From positions 94,844,797 to 94,908,796 of the forward strand of contig NC_044566.1 in NCBI RefSeq assembly GCF_007565055.1: a stretch of 64,000 bases of DNA, given 5' to 3'. A program made the translations under genes and the position numbers. The notes under the pieces are model-generated. The model had not been told where the DNA came from, made no database searches, and saw only the letters and a list, made by a program, of their open reading frames with translations. Positions 35,401 through 48,014 of the stretch are shown here, in pieces; the first letter of the stretch is position 1; the number at the start of each line of letters is the position of its first letter. This DNA is from Rhinopithecus roxellana. Taxonomy: Eukaryota > Chordata > Mammalia > Primates > Cercopithecidae.

Positions 35401-38289
35401 CACCGACTCTAAGCTATCGCCAAATGTTCTATTCCTCCCTGGAGTGTCCCACACCCAGGCGTCACTCTGCTATGGAGAGAGGCAGTTTCCTCCTCTGTCT
35501 CCAGTACCTGTTTAGCTCCTTTTATCACCTCCCCAGGAGATTTCTTTATATTTGAAACATCAGGCATAATGGAATTGTATGCATGACATCAGACATAAAT
35601 CACTTTAGAATTTCTTCTCAGTGCCTTCAAGTCACTTGTGGCTTTTTTTGAAACTTTCGGTTTGTGTTAGAATATTACCCTCGATTCCCTAGGGCCCACA
35701 GCCTTGGGCATTGCAAGGAAACTTATGTGATTCCAATGTGGCTCTGGGGGTATCGCCTGGAAAGGATCACACTAAGTTCTCTGTAAAACTGACGAAGGTG
35801 TTCAGGGGTGTGAAAATGCCAAGCAACTATGCCACAGCCACCAAAGAAGCCAGACAGTGGGGTACACACACACGGACTCAGACATAAAAATCTCGCCGCA
35901 CTGTCACTGCCATCAAGGTCAGGAGAGACCCAAACTACCTACTTTTTATTACTCAATGAGGGATATGGGAAGAAATCTAGTTAGCTGTGTTTATCCTCTA
36001 TAAAGATATTATATAAAATATAATTTCATTTTGTATTTTGATTGATATAAAAATACAATCTATAAAATTTATTTTGATTGATATCATTGGAATTAAAAGT
36101 TGTTACTAACTCCTGGCTTAAAAGGCATTATTACAAAATCCAGTGTTTTTAAGAGAATATTAAAGAAAAGTGGAGAAGTTGGGAGTGTTTCAGAGTCTTT
36201 TGGTCCTATGTGGAAAGATGGGCTTGGTGGCACCTGTCAGCTCAATTTGCTTTCTCAGAATGGAGGCTGTTGTGTCATATTTAGACAGACAGCCAAAGAA
36301 ATACTACAGAATCTCTGAGCGTCCTCTTCAGCTGCTTGTCCATACATTCATTTCTTTCTCTGTTTGCTTCCTGCTTGTCAATACTTCTAACTTAAAAGCA
36401 AGTAAACATATTTCAGGTTTAATTTTATGGAACAAACACTCTGCTTGTGAATTTTCCCCATTATTTCCATAACAACTAACACACTATCACTCAATCAGGT
36501 TTCACTACACAAAGTATTGTGAAGTAGAGGTGGAAATTTTTTGCAGGTGTTTACACAAGTATTTAATGAAGCTGAAGCAATATGTTCTTTGAGCATTTTA
36601 AAATATTTGAGATTAATGTCAGCAGATGATTTATTTATCAGTAAACCGGCTTGGATAAGAAAAAGTCAGAATATTATTGATGAACCTAATGCTCTCTAAT
36701 GTTTGAGATCAGCCAACAGGCCACTTACTTATACTCTACTTGCCTTAAGGAATATGAAAGAAGTCCAGCTTTCTTAGTCTAACTGGTAGTTTCCAAGAGC
36801 TGAACCTCCCATCCATCTACGAACAAGGAACGAGAACGAAGACGAGGTGAAAGGAAGCCACAGGGTAACATCCAGACAGTCTGAGGATGCCAGCAAGCCC
36901 GGGCCAGAGTCCTTGAAGAAACCGCTGACCTGCACAGCGGGTAAAACTGCAGGACTCAGCCCGAACGTCGATGCTCAGTCCTGATGAAATAAAATGAAAG
37001 CTTAGAAGCGTAATGACTCGGTGGCAAATGTCAACTTTTTCCTTATTGGGGAAGAAATCCTCAGGGGTGGAGGCAGACACATTCATACACATCAAGAAAA
37101 GATGTGGGATGGTAATTTCCTTTTTCCATTTCTGACTTGTAAAGGAAATACACGAAGCGAGTCCTTGTGGAATGGACCCGTCAGCCTGAACCTTTCCGAG
37201 ATGAGCAGGGCACTCTTTCAGGGGGAACATCCAAGACTTCTCCACTGGCAGAAGCCACCAAATCAGTTAGCATGGGTCATAAAAAGTCAGAATCCCGTGT
37301 CATTCCTTGGACCGCAACTTTCAAGTTTGAACAGAAGTGAAAATGCTTCTTAGGAACTCAAACCTTCTGAATCGAATCGAGCAGTACGTGATTTCCAGAG
37401 CTTTTCAATTTCCCTCGAGAATCCAAACTTCTTCACATGCACAGAACCTTCGAGGACTTGTAATAACATTTAAACACAATTTCCTCTTCATGGTACCCGT
37501 GCGCGAGCTTCAGCTGGGGAACCCTCCCGGCCCCACCCTGGGGCTTGTCTATCTAATGAGTGTATTTGGAGGAAGGAGCTGGGACTTCTTGGCTCAGTTC
37601 TTTCCCTTCTCCTGTAACTTCTACCTGCTCATCAAGAGCACACCTTCTGGAGAGTTCTCACGGTGGGGGAGCCTGGGGCTGCCCAGTCTGCACACCAGGA
37701 CTGAGTGTCTAATCCAGGTCACAGTTACCAGCCCGGCTGGCAGGCATCAAAGTCCAGCATTCATCAGTAACAGGAGGATAGACACTGTGACTAGCCATGG
37801 ATATCATGCCTCTTTCTTAATTAGTTCTAAACTCAAGAGAGGAAGAAGGTGTTATTTATTAACACCACTCCCTCTTAACATTAGACAACATCTTTGTTTT
37901 AACAAAGAATTCTATATAAATGGAAAAAGTGAGATGGTCTGGATGAGATGCTCTGCCAAGCTGTCAACCATCCATGCCTTGGAAAAACCTATCCACTGAG
38001 TGGGATGGTTACACCCAGGCAAGTGCTTGCTTACATCCTCCCTCACAGCCACAAAGCCTGCAGGCCTGGGGCCCAGAAGAACATACCAGCCAGCAGACAG
38101 AGGCCCTTGAACTTCTGAGCCTCCTAAATGACAACAGATACCATGAAAGACCTTCACGGGGTCCTCACTTGATCTATCAATAGAGAAACCATTAGAGATT
38201 GATTTCTGGCTAAAATCAGACAATAGCATTGAAATCACCATTCACTCTCAATATGAAGTTTCAAAGTGCAGCTTTCTCAGAACAGATGT
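35401..38289. other. Unique intronic sequence, ~2.9 kb
   Basis: AT-rich at 35990-36100 with a repeated ttttgattgatat motif. A 220-codon plus frame (37337-37999) has no recognised domain. Confidence 0.5.
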
Positions 38290-38650
38290 CTAGGCATACC
38301 TTGGAGATGACTACAAGTTCGGTTCCAGACCACCGCAATAAAACAACCATTGCAATAAAATTAGTCACACAAATTTTTTGGTTTCCCAGTGCATATAAAG
38401 ATTATGCTTACACTGTACTTAGTCTAGTAAGTGTGCAATAGCATGTCTTTAAAAACACTGTGCATACCTTAAAAATACTTTATTGCTAAAAAATGCTGAC
38501 ACAGAGACATGAAATAAGCACATGCTGTTGGAAAAATGCGGCCAACAGACCTGCGAAATGCAGGGTTGCCACCAACCTTCAACTTGTGAAAAACGCAGTA
38601 TCTGCAAAGGCAAATAAAGCAAAGAGCAGTAAGGAGACGATCTTTGCCTC
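38290..38650 (+). mobile_element. Tigger1, internally deleted
   Basis: The left ~190 bp (ggcataccttggagatgact, ggttccagaccaccgcaata, tttttggtttcccagtgcat) is joined at gctgacacagagacatgaaa to the right ~160 bp (gcacatgctgttggaaaaat, tgcagggttgccaccaacct, ctttgcct). Both ends of Tigger1 are present and about 2 kb with the transposase is lost. Confidence 0.88.
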
Positions 38651-38883
38651 CATTATTAATTAGGCACATTGGTGCCCATTTATGAAATCTACCCTCCCAG
38701 CATGAAAATCTGAAAACTACTTCTGATAGAAATCTTTTCCTACAAATTCCAGCAGTTCTCCTTCAAAATAAAAGTAAATAAAATCTGAAGTGACTGTAGA
38801 CGGTGGTAAAGTGAGACTAAGTGAAGGAAAAATAACAGGCCCCTAAAGATTCATTAGTTAAGCAAAAAAAAAAAAAAAAAAGA

Positions 38884-39206
38884 GCCAGGCATGGTAGCTC
38901 AGCCTGTAATCCCAGCACTTTGGGAGGCTGAGGTGGGCAGATCGCCTGAGGTCAGGAGTTCAAGATCAGCCTGGCTAACATGGCGAAACCCCATCTTTAC
39001 TAAAAATACAAAAAAATTAGCTAGGCGTGGTGAGTACCTGTAATCCCAGCTACTTGGGAGGCTGAGGCAGGAACATTGCTTGAAGCCGGAAGGCAGAGGT
39101 TGCAGTGAGCCGAGATTGTACCACTGCACTTCCGCCTGGGCCACAAGGGCAAAACTCCATCTCCAAAAAATAAAATAAAATAAAATAAAATAAAATAAAA
39201 ATAAAG
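38884..39206 (+). repeat. Alu, full length, (TAAAA)n tail
   Basis: Preceded by A17. Both arms. The tail is a (taaaa) repeat of about 8 units (39165-39206). Confidence 0.95.
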
Positions 39207-39300
39207 CAAAAGGGCAAATTTTAAAGAGGATATTTTATTCTCTATGAGGAAAAAAAGTACTCCAGTCCCTTTATAAATCTGAACTCCAAAACAGAAATGA

Positions 39301-39622
39301 GGCCAGGCGCGGTGGCTCACGCCTGTAATCCCAGCACTTTGGGAGGCCGAGGCAGACGGATCACCTTAAGTCAGGAGTTCAAGAACAGCTTGGCCAACAT
39401 GATGGAACCCTGTCTCTACTAAAAATACAAAACATTAGCCAGGCGTGGTGGCAGGCACCAGTCATACCAGCCACCCGCGAGGCTGAGGCAGGAGAATCAC
39501 TTGGTCCCAGAAGGCGGAGGCTGCAGTGAGCCGAGATTGTGCCACTGCACTACAGCCTGGGCAGCAGAGCGAGCCTCTGTCTCAAATAAAGTAAAATAAA
39601 ACATAAAATATAAAATAAAAAT
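39301..39622 (+). repeat. Alu, full length, A-rich (TAAAA-like) tail
   Basis: Starts ggccaggcgcggtggctcac and ends in mixed aaataaagtaaaataaaaca. Confidence 0.95.
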
Positions 39623-39883
39623 GAATGACAACACAGTATCTACATGTAAAGTATGCACTGCCCTGTAAACTGCTTGACTGCTTCTGCTTTCCTTGACTGC
39701 CACTAAGCTCATCCAGAGTATTTTTTTTTTTTTTTTTTTTGGACATCCTCTATTCTCCCTAGCTCCAGAGCTTAAGAATTTATTTTCTGTGTCCTCTGTC
39801 CCAATATCAGCTTGGCTGAAGCAGTATCTTGGGGTTATCTTGCGCCCAGGCTTGTCATGGTAAACTGCTAAACCATTCCTTGC

Positions 39884-40232
39884 TGATATGATTTGGCTGT
39901 GTCCCCACTCAAATCTCACCTTGAACTGTAATAATTCCCATGTGTCAAGGACAGGGCTAAGTGGAGATAACTGAATCATGGGGGGACAGCTCCCCCCCAT
40001 ACTGTTCTCATGGTAGTGAATAAGTCTGAGAGATCTGATGGTTTTACAAAGGGCAATTCCCCTGCACATTTTCTCTTGTCTGCTGCCATGTAAGACGTAC
40101 CTTTGCTCCTCCTTCACTTTCTGCCATGATTGTGAGGCCTCCTCAGCCTGTGAGTCCATTAAACCTCTCTCCTTTATAAATTACCCAGTCTCTGATATGT
40201 CTTTATTATCAGCATGAGAACAGACTAATACA
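39884..40232 (+). mobile_element. Solo MST-type MaLR LTR
   Basis: Complete TG...CA ends (tgatatgatttggctgtgtc to gaacagactaataca), with approximate 5-bp repeats cttgc (39879-39883) and cctgc (40233-40237). Related to and in the same orientation as the LTR at 32227. Confidence 0.92.
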
Positions 40233-40237
40233 CCTGC

Positions 40238-41404
40238 GAATTGCATGGCTTACTGACAAACTAGAGGCTGTTTCTACGTGCATCTCCTTTACCTGTAGAT
40301 CTGTCCTCCTTGAGACACGTTATGCCCATCACAGCAGTGTTTCCCAAGGCACAGAAAGTGAGGAACATGCACCATGTATAGCATATTCTGGTTTTATTAA
40401 AAAAAAAAAAAAAAAAAAAGGCAGAAAAAAGACAAATGAGGTGACTGCCTAGCTCACAGTAATTCATGTCCACACTCTTTGACCATGGTGAGCTGCCCAG
40501 GGACCTCACAACAAGCCCACTTCTCTGCTGACATTAACCAGAGTCATTTACTATTGCTCACAATCCACAGGTTCTTAATTGAGAACATAGATAAAAGAAA
40601 ACAACTGCAAGAACATAAGCTAAATCATCAATGCTTTTGTTTGGTTGAATGATGGAGGCTTTTTTTTCTTTAACCATTTATGCATTTTCTCAATTTGCTA
40701 CAATAAACATAGATTGCACTGGGGTGAATAGTACGGAACTCAAAGGATTTAGGGTTAATTTCTGTGAAAGACCAAATATGCTTCTCTGGTTCTCACTAAA
40801 GCCTATAATGTGTTCAAAGATGGCAAAACCTCTTATACTCAAAGTTGTAATGTTAACATGTAATTATTAAAATTACCTGTAACGGACTCATGGACAATGA
40901 CAAATTTTTTTCAATAATGCCCAAATAAGTCTCTCTTGGGTGACTGGGTGAGGGGAGGGGAGTGCCCACTTCTCTAAAGCAAGTGACAGGCAATGGCTCA
41001 GTTATCCTATGGTAGCAGGCATGACCAGTGACCATCGGGCTGCCTGCTAGGAAATGTCATTATACCATCACAACTTGGATTTTAAACAACGCTTGCTTTC
41101 TGAGCATTTCTTCAGCACTCATACAATAAATCTGTGTACTGTCTTCCTTTTATTTTTATTTCATATTCTTAACCCGTAACAGCCAATACAGTAGAGATAA
41201 ATGAGGCGTAGTAACTCAAGTGAGATACTGCAAGCCCCACGGCTTTCCACCAGGGTTGCTGACATTACCTTTCTAGTTTTTATTATATGCTATGCTGTGT
41301 AACCCTTATCCGCTAAAAAAACAAAAACTGAAGCTTGACAAACAAAGCAAGACACCATCTTTCCTTAAAAAAAAGAAGAAAGTAAGTATATAGATCATCA
41401 TCAT
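40238..41404. other. Unique intronic sequence
   Basis: Contains an A20 run (40400-40419). No recognised repeat or exon. Confidence 0.5.
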
Positions 41405-41583
41405 CTAAAAATTAGCTGGTGGAGACTGCCTGTGGTCCCAGCTAAACAGGAGGCTGGGGTAGGAGGACTGCTTGAGCCCAGGTAGTTGAGGCTGCAGTGA
41501 GCCATGACTGCACCACTGCACTTGCTCTAGCCTGGGCAATAGAGAGACCCTGTCTCCAAAAAAAAAAGGAAAGAAAGAAAGAA
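41405..41583 (+). repeat. Alu right arm, with (GAAA)n tail
   Basis: Starts ctaaaaattagctggtggag; right arm only, AluJ-like (gaggctgcagtgagccatga). Tail aaaaaaaaaaggaaagaaag. Confidence 0.88.
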
Positions 41584-42637
41584 ATCTGAGATTGTTATTA
41601 ATGTATAATGTATATATGTCCTGTCACTGTTATAACAGTTAATAATATTTTACACTGTTACTCAGAGGCCTCATGTTGTAAATAAAATATAAATTAAAAG
41701 GTTTCATAATGGGGAAATTTACCCAAATGCTACCCTTTTATTAAAACAGAACTTTTAAATTTCTTGCAAAAAAAATCCCTCACTGCAAGTTTCCGAATGC
41801 TACAACACAGCAGCACAAACACCATTCTTGATGTGTTCTATCTTCATCTTCACCATTAGATGAATCTTTGCAAAGGAGGGGAAAATGTGGGTAGAAGGGT
41901 AAATAGAAAACGTGTCACTAGCAAGGAATTAATTAGAGCAAGGTCCACATGCTACGTCTCAGCAGCTCTCTGCTTGGAATGTCATATGTTATTCAAAAAA
42001 TATTTAATTGCAGGATCTGCACGTCAAGAGCAGCAGGGAGATGCTACTTGGCTTGCTTGCTCAAAGGTAAGTTTTATACAAATATTAAAAGATTCTGTCA
42101 TCTTGTATTGTTAAAAAGAATTACAAATTCCTGTTTCTGAGGTTGTGAGAATCTTATTACTCAACCGGTCAGTGCATATAGCAACTGCTAGAAAATAAAG
42201 AACATCTAATACCTTTAACAACTTCAGTATCATTTTAACATTGTATATCTTTGCAATGTGTTTTCAATCATTAGATAGCCTAGAAACCAAGCAAATCATG
42301 CAATACGAGGTGAACCCATCCTTAGAATTAGGTAATTTGCAGAAGATCCCATAAGTGGATCAATGAACAAAAAAGAAGTTCCATTAACTTTGTACTCTTG
42401 GTATGTGCAGGAAACACACTGGCAACTGGGGAAATCCCAGAGAAGCCAGTCACAGCCTTAAAGGGTCTGATGGATCTGGGAGGCAAGATCCACAACGTGG
42501 TAACTAACAATATACTATACAAACAGAAGATAAGCACCAAATGAGGCGATCAATGCTAGGGAAAGTTGAATTTTAGACTTCAATCAGCTGGGGCCAATGT
42601 AACTAGTTTCCAAATCACATAGCTGCTCTGCTGGCAT
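41584..42637. other. Unique intronic sequence
   Basis: AT-rich. Nothing recognised. Confidence 0.5.
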
Positions 42638-43720
42638 TGTTTTTTAATTGTGATTTTAAAAAACACATAACATGGGGTTTACCATTTTAGCCATTTTTCT
42701 TTTTTCTTTTTATTCTTTTGAGACGGATTTTCACTCTTGTTGCCCAGGCTAAAGTGCAATGGCACTATCTTGACTCACAGCAACCTCCACCCCCTGGGGT
42801 CAAGCGATTCTCCTGCTTCAGCCTCCCCAGTAGTTGGGATTACAGGTGCCCACCACCACGCCCAGCTAATTTTTTGTATTTTTAGTAGAGACAGGGTTTC
42901 ACCATGTTGGTCAGGCTAGTCTCGAACTCCTGACCTCAGGTGATCCCCGCCTAGACGTTCCTAAGTGCTGGGATTAAAGGTGTGAGCCACCGCGCCCGGC
43001 CCATTTTAGCTATTTTTAAGTGCACAGTCAGTAGTGCTAGGTATATTCACATTGTGAAAAAGATCTCCCAATTTTTTCATCTGGCAAAACAAATCTGTAC
43101 CCATTAAACAGCCCCCATTTCTGCCTTCCCACAGCAACCACCATTCTACTTTGTTTCTATTTATGTACCTCATATTAGTAGAATCATCTAGTAGTTTTCT
43201 TTTTGTAACTGGCTTATTTCACTTAGCATAATGTTCTCAAGGTTCATCTATGTTGTGGCATAGGGCAGGATTTCCTTCCTTTTTAAGACTGAATAATAGA
43301 CACCGTTTTGCACGTATATAGCACACTCTGCTTCTCCATTTATCCGAAGATGGATGTTTAGGATCCCTCTACCTCCTAGCTAGCGTGAACAGTACTGCTA
43401 TGAACATGGGTGTGCAATTATCTCTACAAGATCCTGCTTCCAATTTGGGCATGCCCCCAAAGGAGGATTGCTGGATCATACAAAAACTCTATTTTAAATT
43501 TCTTGAGGAACTGCCATAAAATTTTCTACAGCAGTTGCACCATCTTACATTCTGCCCAACAGTGCACAGGGTACCAATTTCTCCATATCCTCATCAGTAC
43601 TCGCTTTTGTTTTTTTTTTTTTTTAATAGTAGCCATCCTAGTAAGTGTGAGCTGGTATCTCACTGTGATTTTGATTTGCATTTCTTAAATGATTAGTGAT
43701 ATTCCTCAACATAACTTCTT
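42638..43720 (-). mobile_element. L1M (L1MA/L1MB-like) 3' part, antisense, split by an Alu
   Basis: Reverse complement of an L1 3'UTR followed by the ORF2 C-terminal region: cacataacatggggtttacc, gtaactggcttatttcactt, gaacatgggtgtgcaattat and tttgatttgcatttcttaaa. The Alu at 42699 interrupts it. Confidence 0.88.
42699..43000 (-). repeat. Alu, full length, 17-bp target-site duplication
   Basis: CCATTTTAGCCATTTTT (42682-42698) and ccattttagctattttt (43001-43017) flank it, with one difference. Confidence 0.96.
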
Positions 43721-43834
43721 GAAGACTGAGCAAAATGCTAGGATAATAGTGAAGACAGTTTTTCAACATGGACTAATCCATCTAAAGAACAGACATTTAC
43801 CAGAATGAACATGAATGTTAGAAATGCAGCAGGA

Positions 43835-44350
43835 GGCTGGACGCGGTGGCTCACACCTGTAATCTCAGCACTTTGGGAGGCCAAGGCGGGAGGATCATGA
43901 GGTCAGGAGACTGAGACCATCCTGGCTAACACGGTGAAACTCCGTCTCTACTAAAAATACAAAAACTTGGCCAGGCACGGTGGTGGGTGCCTGTAGTCCC
44001 AGCACAGGACCAATTTTTCCTTACAACCCTTGGAAGGAACCAGCCCTGCTGACACCTTGATCTCAGACAGCTGGTCTCCAGAGCTGAGACCATACAACAA
44101 TTCGATTCTTCAAGCCCACCAGTTTGTGGTACTTTGTTACAGCAGCACTAGCTAACTCATAGACTATAATTCAATAAATGTCAACTTAAGTCATTAAGGG
44201 ATGGATTAGCCCAGAAAAATGGGCTACGACTAATGGGCTATGAACCTGGGAGGCAGAGCTTGCAGTGAGCTGAGATCACGTCACTGCACTCCAGCCTGGG
44301 TGACAGAGCAAGACTCTGTCTCAAAAAAAAAAAAAAAAAAAAAAAGGAAA
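43835..44350 (+). repeat. Alu (AluY/Sc-like) carrying a 235-bp foreign insert
   Basis: Left arm and half the right arm run 43835-44003, then a non-Alu insert to 44235, then the end of the right arm (gaacctgggaggcagagctt) and A23. A single target-site duplication, aaatgcagcagga (43822-43834) and aaatgcaacagga (44351-44363), encloses the whole, so this was one Alu that was later altered. About 30 bp of Alu (ctactcgggaggctgagg and following) is missing at the insert. Confidence 0.93.
44001..44235 (+). repeat. Exact 235-bp copy of 45058-45292 inside an Alu
   Basis: Identical base for base to 45058-45292, same orientation, 1,057 bp apart. It begins agcacaggaccaa and ends ctacgactaatg. Short shared bases at both joins (agc on the left, aatg on the right) suggest microhomology-based copying. 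Confidence 0.95.
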
Positions 44351-44756
44351 AAATGCAACAGGATTGGTTGGGAGGTGCTCCTGGTAGCTTCAAACTCGCA
44401 CTCTCCCACTACTGATACACTGGGACATGGTGGTGGGAGAGGGATGGTGAAGAAAAATAACTCAAAAACAACAACAAAAAAAAACACTTGCTCCTGCAGT
44501 TCACTTGATTAATACAGCTGAGATTTCTCATCTCCCATGGCCACCCATACTTCAGTTCTAATTCCAAGTACACATACATGTGATTTAAGAGTTCTGGTCT
44601 CCTCCACTTACTGGGAAAATGTCCCAGACTACATTATGCTCCAAAAGAACAAGAGCAGAAAACTGGGGAAATGAGTTATACAGCTAGAAGTCACAACAGC
44701 AGTCAATGGCACATTTTTCAAATGGTTTGTTAAAATAAAACAATGGTAGTTGTTCC

Positions 44757-45222
44757 ACAGTTGTGTTGAACTACATCTCCCCTCCTCCACACACTAAAAA
44801 AGAGGAAGTCCTAATCCCTGGTACCTGTGAATATGAACTTATTTGGAAATCAGGTCTTTGCAAATGATCAAGTTGCAATGAAGTCAGTAGGGCAGGCCCT
44901 AATCGAGTATGACCATGTCCTTAGGAAAGGGGAAAATACAGAGACACACACTTGCACAGCAAGAAAACCACATGAAGATGACGGTAGAGACAGAGGCTCT
45001 ATGTATAAACCAAGGAAAGCCACAGATTACCAGCAAACCTCCAGGAGCCAGGAGGGAAGCACAGGACCAATTTTTCCTTACAACCCTTGGAAGGAACCAG
45101 CCCTGCTGACACCTTGATCTCAGACAGCTGGTCTCCAGAGCTGAGACCATACAACAATTCGATTCTTCAAGCCCACCAGTTTGTGGTACTTTGTTACAGC
45201 AGCACTAGCTAACTCATAGACT
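44757..45222 (+). mobile_element. MLT1-type MaLR LTR
   Basis: atgaacttatttggaaatca, ggtctttgcaaatgatcaag, cctgctgacaccttgatctc and tttgtggtactttgttacag follow the order of MLT1-type LTRs on this strand. Its last third plus about 70 bp of flank is the source of the copy at 44001. Confidence 0.75.
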
Positions 45223-45292
45223 ATAATTCAATAAATGTCAACTTAAGTCATTAAGGGATGGATTAGCCCAGAAAAATGGGCTACGACTAATG

Positions 45293-46693
45293 TGTTCCCC
45301 CAATGCTACAGCAGAGACAGTGCCAGCAGGGACTTCCAACCATCACTGACCTCCCCAAGAGTTCATGCGGGTACAAGGGGTGCACAAAAAAGCCCTTGTT
45401 TTCAGTCAGTACCTTGTGTGCCACTAAACAATAACTAGAGACAAAACCAACTCTCCAGGCCCCTGGATCCAGCATTTTAGGAGCCAGAGAAGAGGGCAAA
45501 AATAAGTTTTGAAGCTAAGCAAGGCAACTTGTACCTACCCACATAAAGACTCTAACAGCCCGGTTGGCAAGATGCCAGAGGACTGTTGGCAGTGTCTTGG
45601 TTTCTGCTGAACCAGTTTTCTGGAGAAAATCAGAACTTTATTTTCTAATAAAGTTCGGACCTTTCAGGAGCTTCAAAAGAGACACAAGGTAGGGAGGGTC
45701 CTGATGGGAAAGTGTGCCTTAGAGAAATGGTCCTTAAAATGGAAAGGAAGGGAAATGGAAGAAGAAACCCTCTTGGTTTCATGAGGGAGTGAAGAGTCCA
45801 CAGTTAGCAAACACTCGTACTGTTGTGCTTGGAGTGAGGGTTCTTCTCGTTTCGTGGGAATAATCGGTGAGATCGTAATAAACCCCAAGGCATGTTCAGA
45901 GGAATGGTGCAAATCCAAGCAGCTCAGTCCTGTGGACAACAAACAGGAGGTCTGATCATCGTGGAGAAATCTACCTGGATGGATGCAATGAGCTGTGAAA
46001 TGCAACTGAAATCGAGTCAATAAAAGGAAAAGAGTTGTTCTCAGCACTGGATCATGAAACCAGACGTCCTGTTTAACAGCTCTAACAAAATATGTCATCT
46101 TCGTCCTTACAAAAATAATTAAATCAGGCTAAGAGATAAGATGGTTAATAGTAACATCTGAGGTTTTTTCAGCTCTTATATTCAACTTATGCTGTGACTA
46201 CTACATAAACCAGTCTCTTTCTTCATCATTTGAATTCTACTGCTATGACTGTCTAGAAATTAAGAGCATGTCTGAGAATCCCAGGACTGATGTGTGAATG
46301 AAAGGTATTCTTACTGATGCCTGCCATGCAAAGCCATGTCCTGTAGGTGAAGGGATGAAGGATCAGTCGGGGGGTACAAAGGATCCCATGGTCAGAGAAT
46401 GCAAGAATGGAAGCCAAGGCAGAGGAGGAGAGCCTGAGGTTAGCGAGGCAGGGGTGGAGGCAGCCCACGCCTCGCAGGCTTCATGTTCTCTGTGAGGCAG
46501 AAGTCATGGTCTCCAACTACAGAGGGTGGCCTGGCTCTTCTCTCACTGTCTGCCTGCAGGCGGAGCTCCATAGACTGCTCACCTCGGCTCTCTTACTCCG
46601 GGGCTTCTGGTTGGGGTCAGCAAATGGGAGTCCCTGGCAAGGGATGGGTGGTCAGGAAGATAGGGACTCAGTTGTTTTGCCTACCCCTCCAGA
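45293..46693. other. Unique intronic sequence
   Basis: A 141-codon minus frame (45673-46098) without recognised homology. Nothing else seen. Confidence 0.5.
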
Positions 46694-46775
46694 ACGGTGA
46701 GATAGTAACTGCCTATTGTTTAAGCCACGGGTTTGTAGCACTTTGTTACAGCTGCCCTAGGAAATTCAGCTTTCA
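46694..46775 (+). mobile_element. Possible MaLR (MLT1-like) LTR 3' end
   Basis: attgtttaagccacgggttt then gtagcactttgttacagctg resembles the terminal MLT1 segment. Upstream sequence is not recognised. Confidence 0.45.
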
Positions 46776-47320
46776 AACATGAAAAAGTGTATCGTTGTGA
46801 TAACCTAACAACTCCACAAATGCCCTCTGGTCTTGCTCTGCAATGCTTTACACACTCAGTCTTATGCCGAGATCAAAGGAAATGGAGCACCTGAATTCTG
46901 TTTGTGGCAGAAATACTTACTGACAAATGGTCACTGGAAGATGGGATAATAGCCAATTGCACTTCATAGTTCACGTCACAGGCAAATTACATCAAAACTA
47001 AACAATGAGCTGAAGAAAGAAACTGACCTGCTCCTTTCTAATGCTTTGGAACAGAGTCCTTTGAAAACACCGGATCTAAATGCTTTTCCAGCTTGGTGGT
47101 CACCCAGGTGTGACAAGCTTAACAGAGGAACTTCTGGGAGATGAAATTGGAATGTAATGAGTAAATGTAACTTTCCTAACATAAATTGAAACCAAGCAAT
47201 CAACTTCCATGTGTTACTTCCAATTTGTACCATTTACATAATCACTAAGAATCTTGGAAGTTAATTTCCAGAGCCACAGATTATTCTTTGTGATAAAAAA
47301 AACAAAGCAATGTCTTCTAT

Positions 47321-47627
47321 GGCCAGGTGCTGTGGCTCACGCCTGTGATTCCAGCACTTTGGGAGGCTGAGGCGTGGGGGGGGGTTACCTGAGATCAGGA
47401 GTTCGAGACCAGCCTGGACAACATGATGAAACTCCATCTCTCCTAAAAATACAAAAATTAGCTGGGCATGGTGGTGGGTATTGTAGCCCCAGCTGCTTGG
47501 GGGGCTGAGGCAGGACAAACACTTGAACCCGGGAGGTGGAGGTTGCAGTGAGCCAAGATCACGCCACTGCACTTCAGCCTGGCGACAGAGCAAGACTCCA
47601 TCTCAAAAAACAAACAAACAAACAAGA
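47321..47627 (+). repeat. Alu, full length, (CAAA)n tail, target-site duplication
   Basis: aatgtcttctat (47309-47320) and aatgccttctat (47628-47639) flank it. G10 tract at 47377-47386 within the left arm. Confidence 0.95.
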
Positions 47628-48014
47628 AATGCCTTCTATTGGCAACATTAGCAATGTTCCTTTCACGTCAACTGAAGGAAGACTTTATTTCAAGTAAAAC
47701 ATTTGTCACAGAGTTGACTTCCTAGTCCTCGGCGACAGCACTGAGCCATCCAGGCTGTAAACCTGACGACTGTGGGTGCTCTCCTACTCCCGGGGGGCTC
47801 CCTGCTTCTCTCCCATCAGCTACCACACCCTGTCAGGTCTTCCTCCTGGGTTTCTCCTGTATCTGTCAGCCCTCTGACATTCTTTCTGCAGGGCCCTGGC
47901 CCTTATCAGTAACTACCATGTGGAGATGATATTGCCAAAACCCCTAGTCACTGGCTTTCCTTCTGCAGACTCCGCCCTCTTCAACCCATCCTGCCCATTG
48001 AAGAGCACCTTCCA

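Noticed and set aside
39497..40159. 220-codon minus-strand open frame
   Set aside because: It reads across an MST LTR and an Alu antisense; the translated C-terminal part is the familiar Alu pattern.
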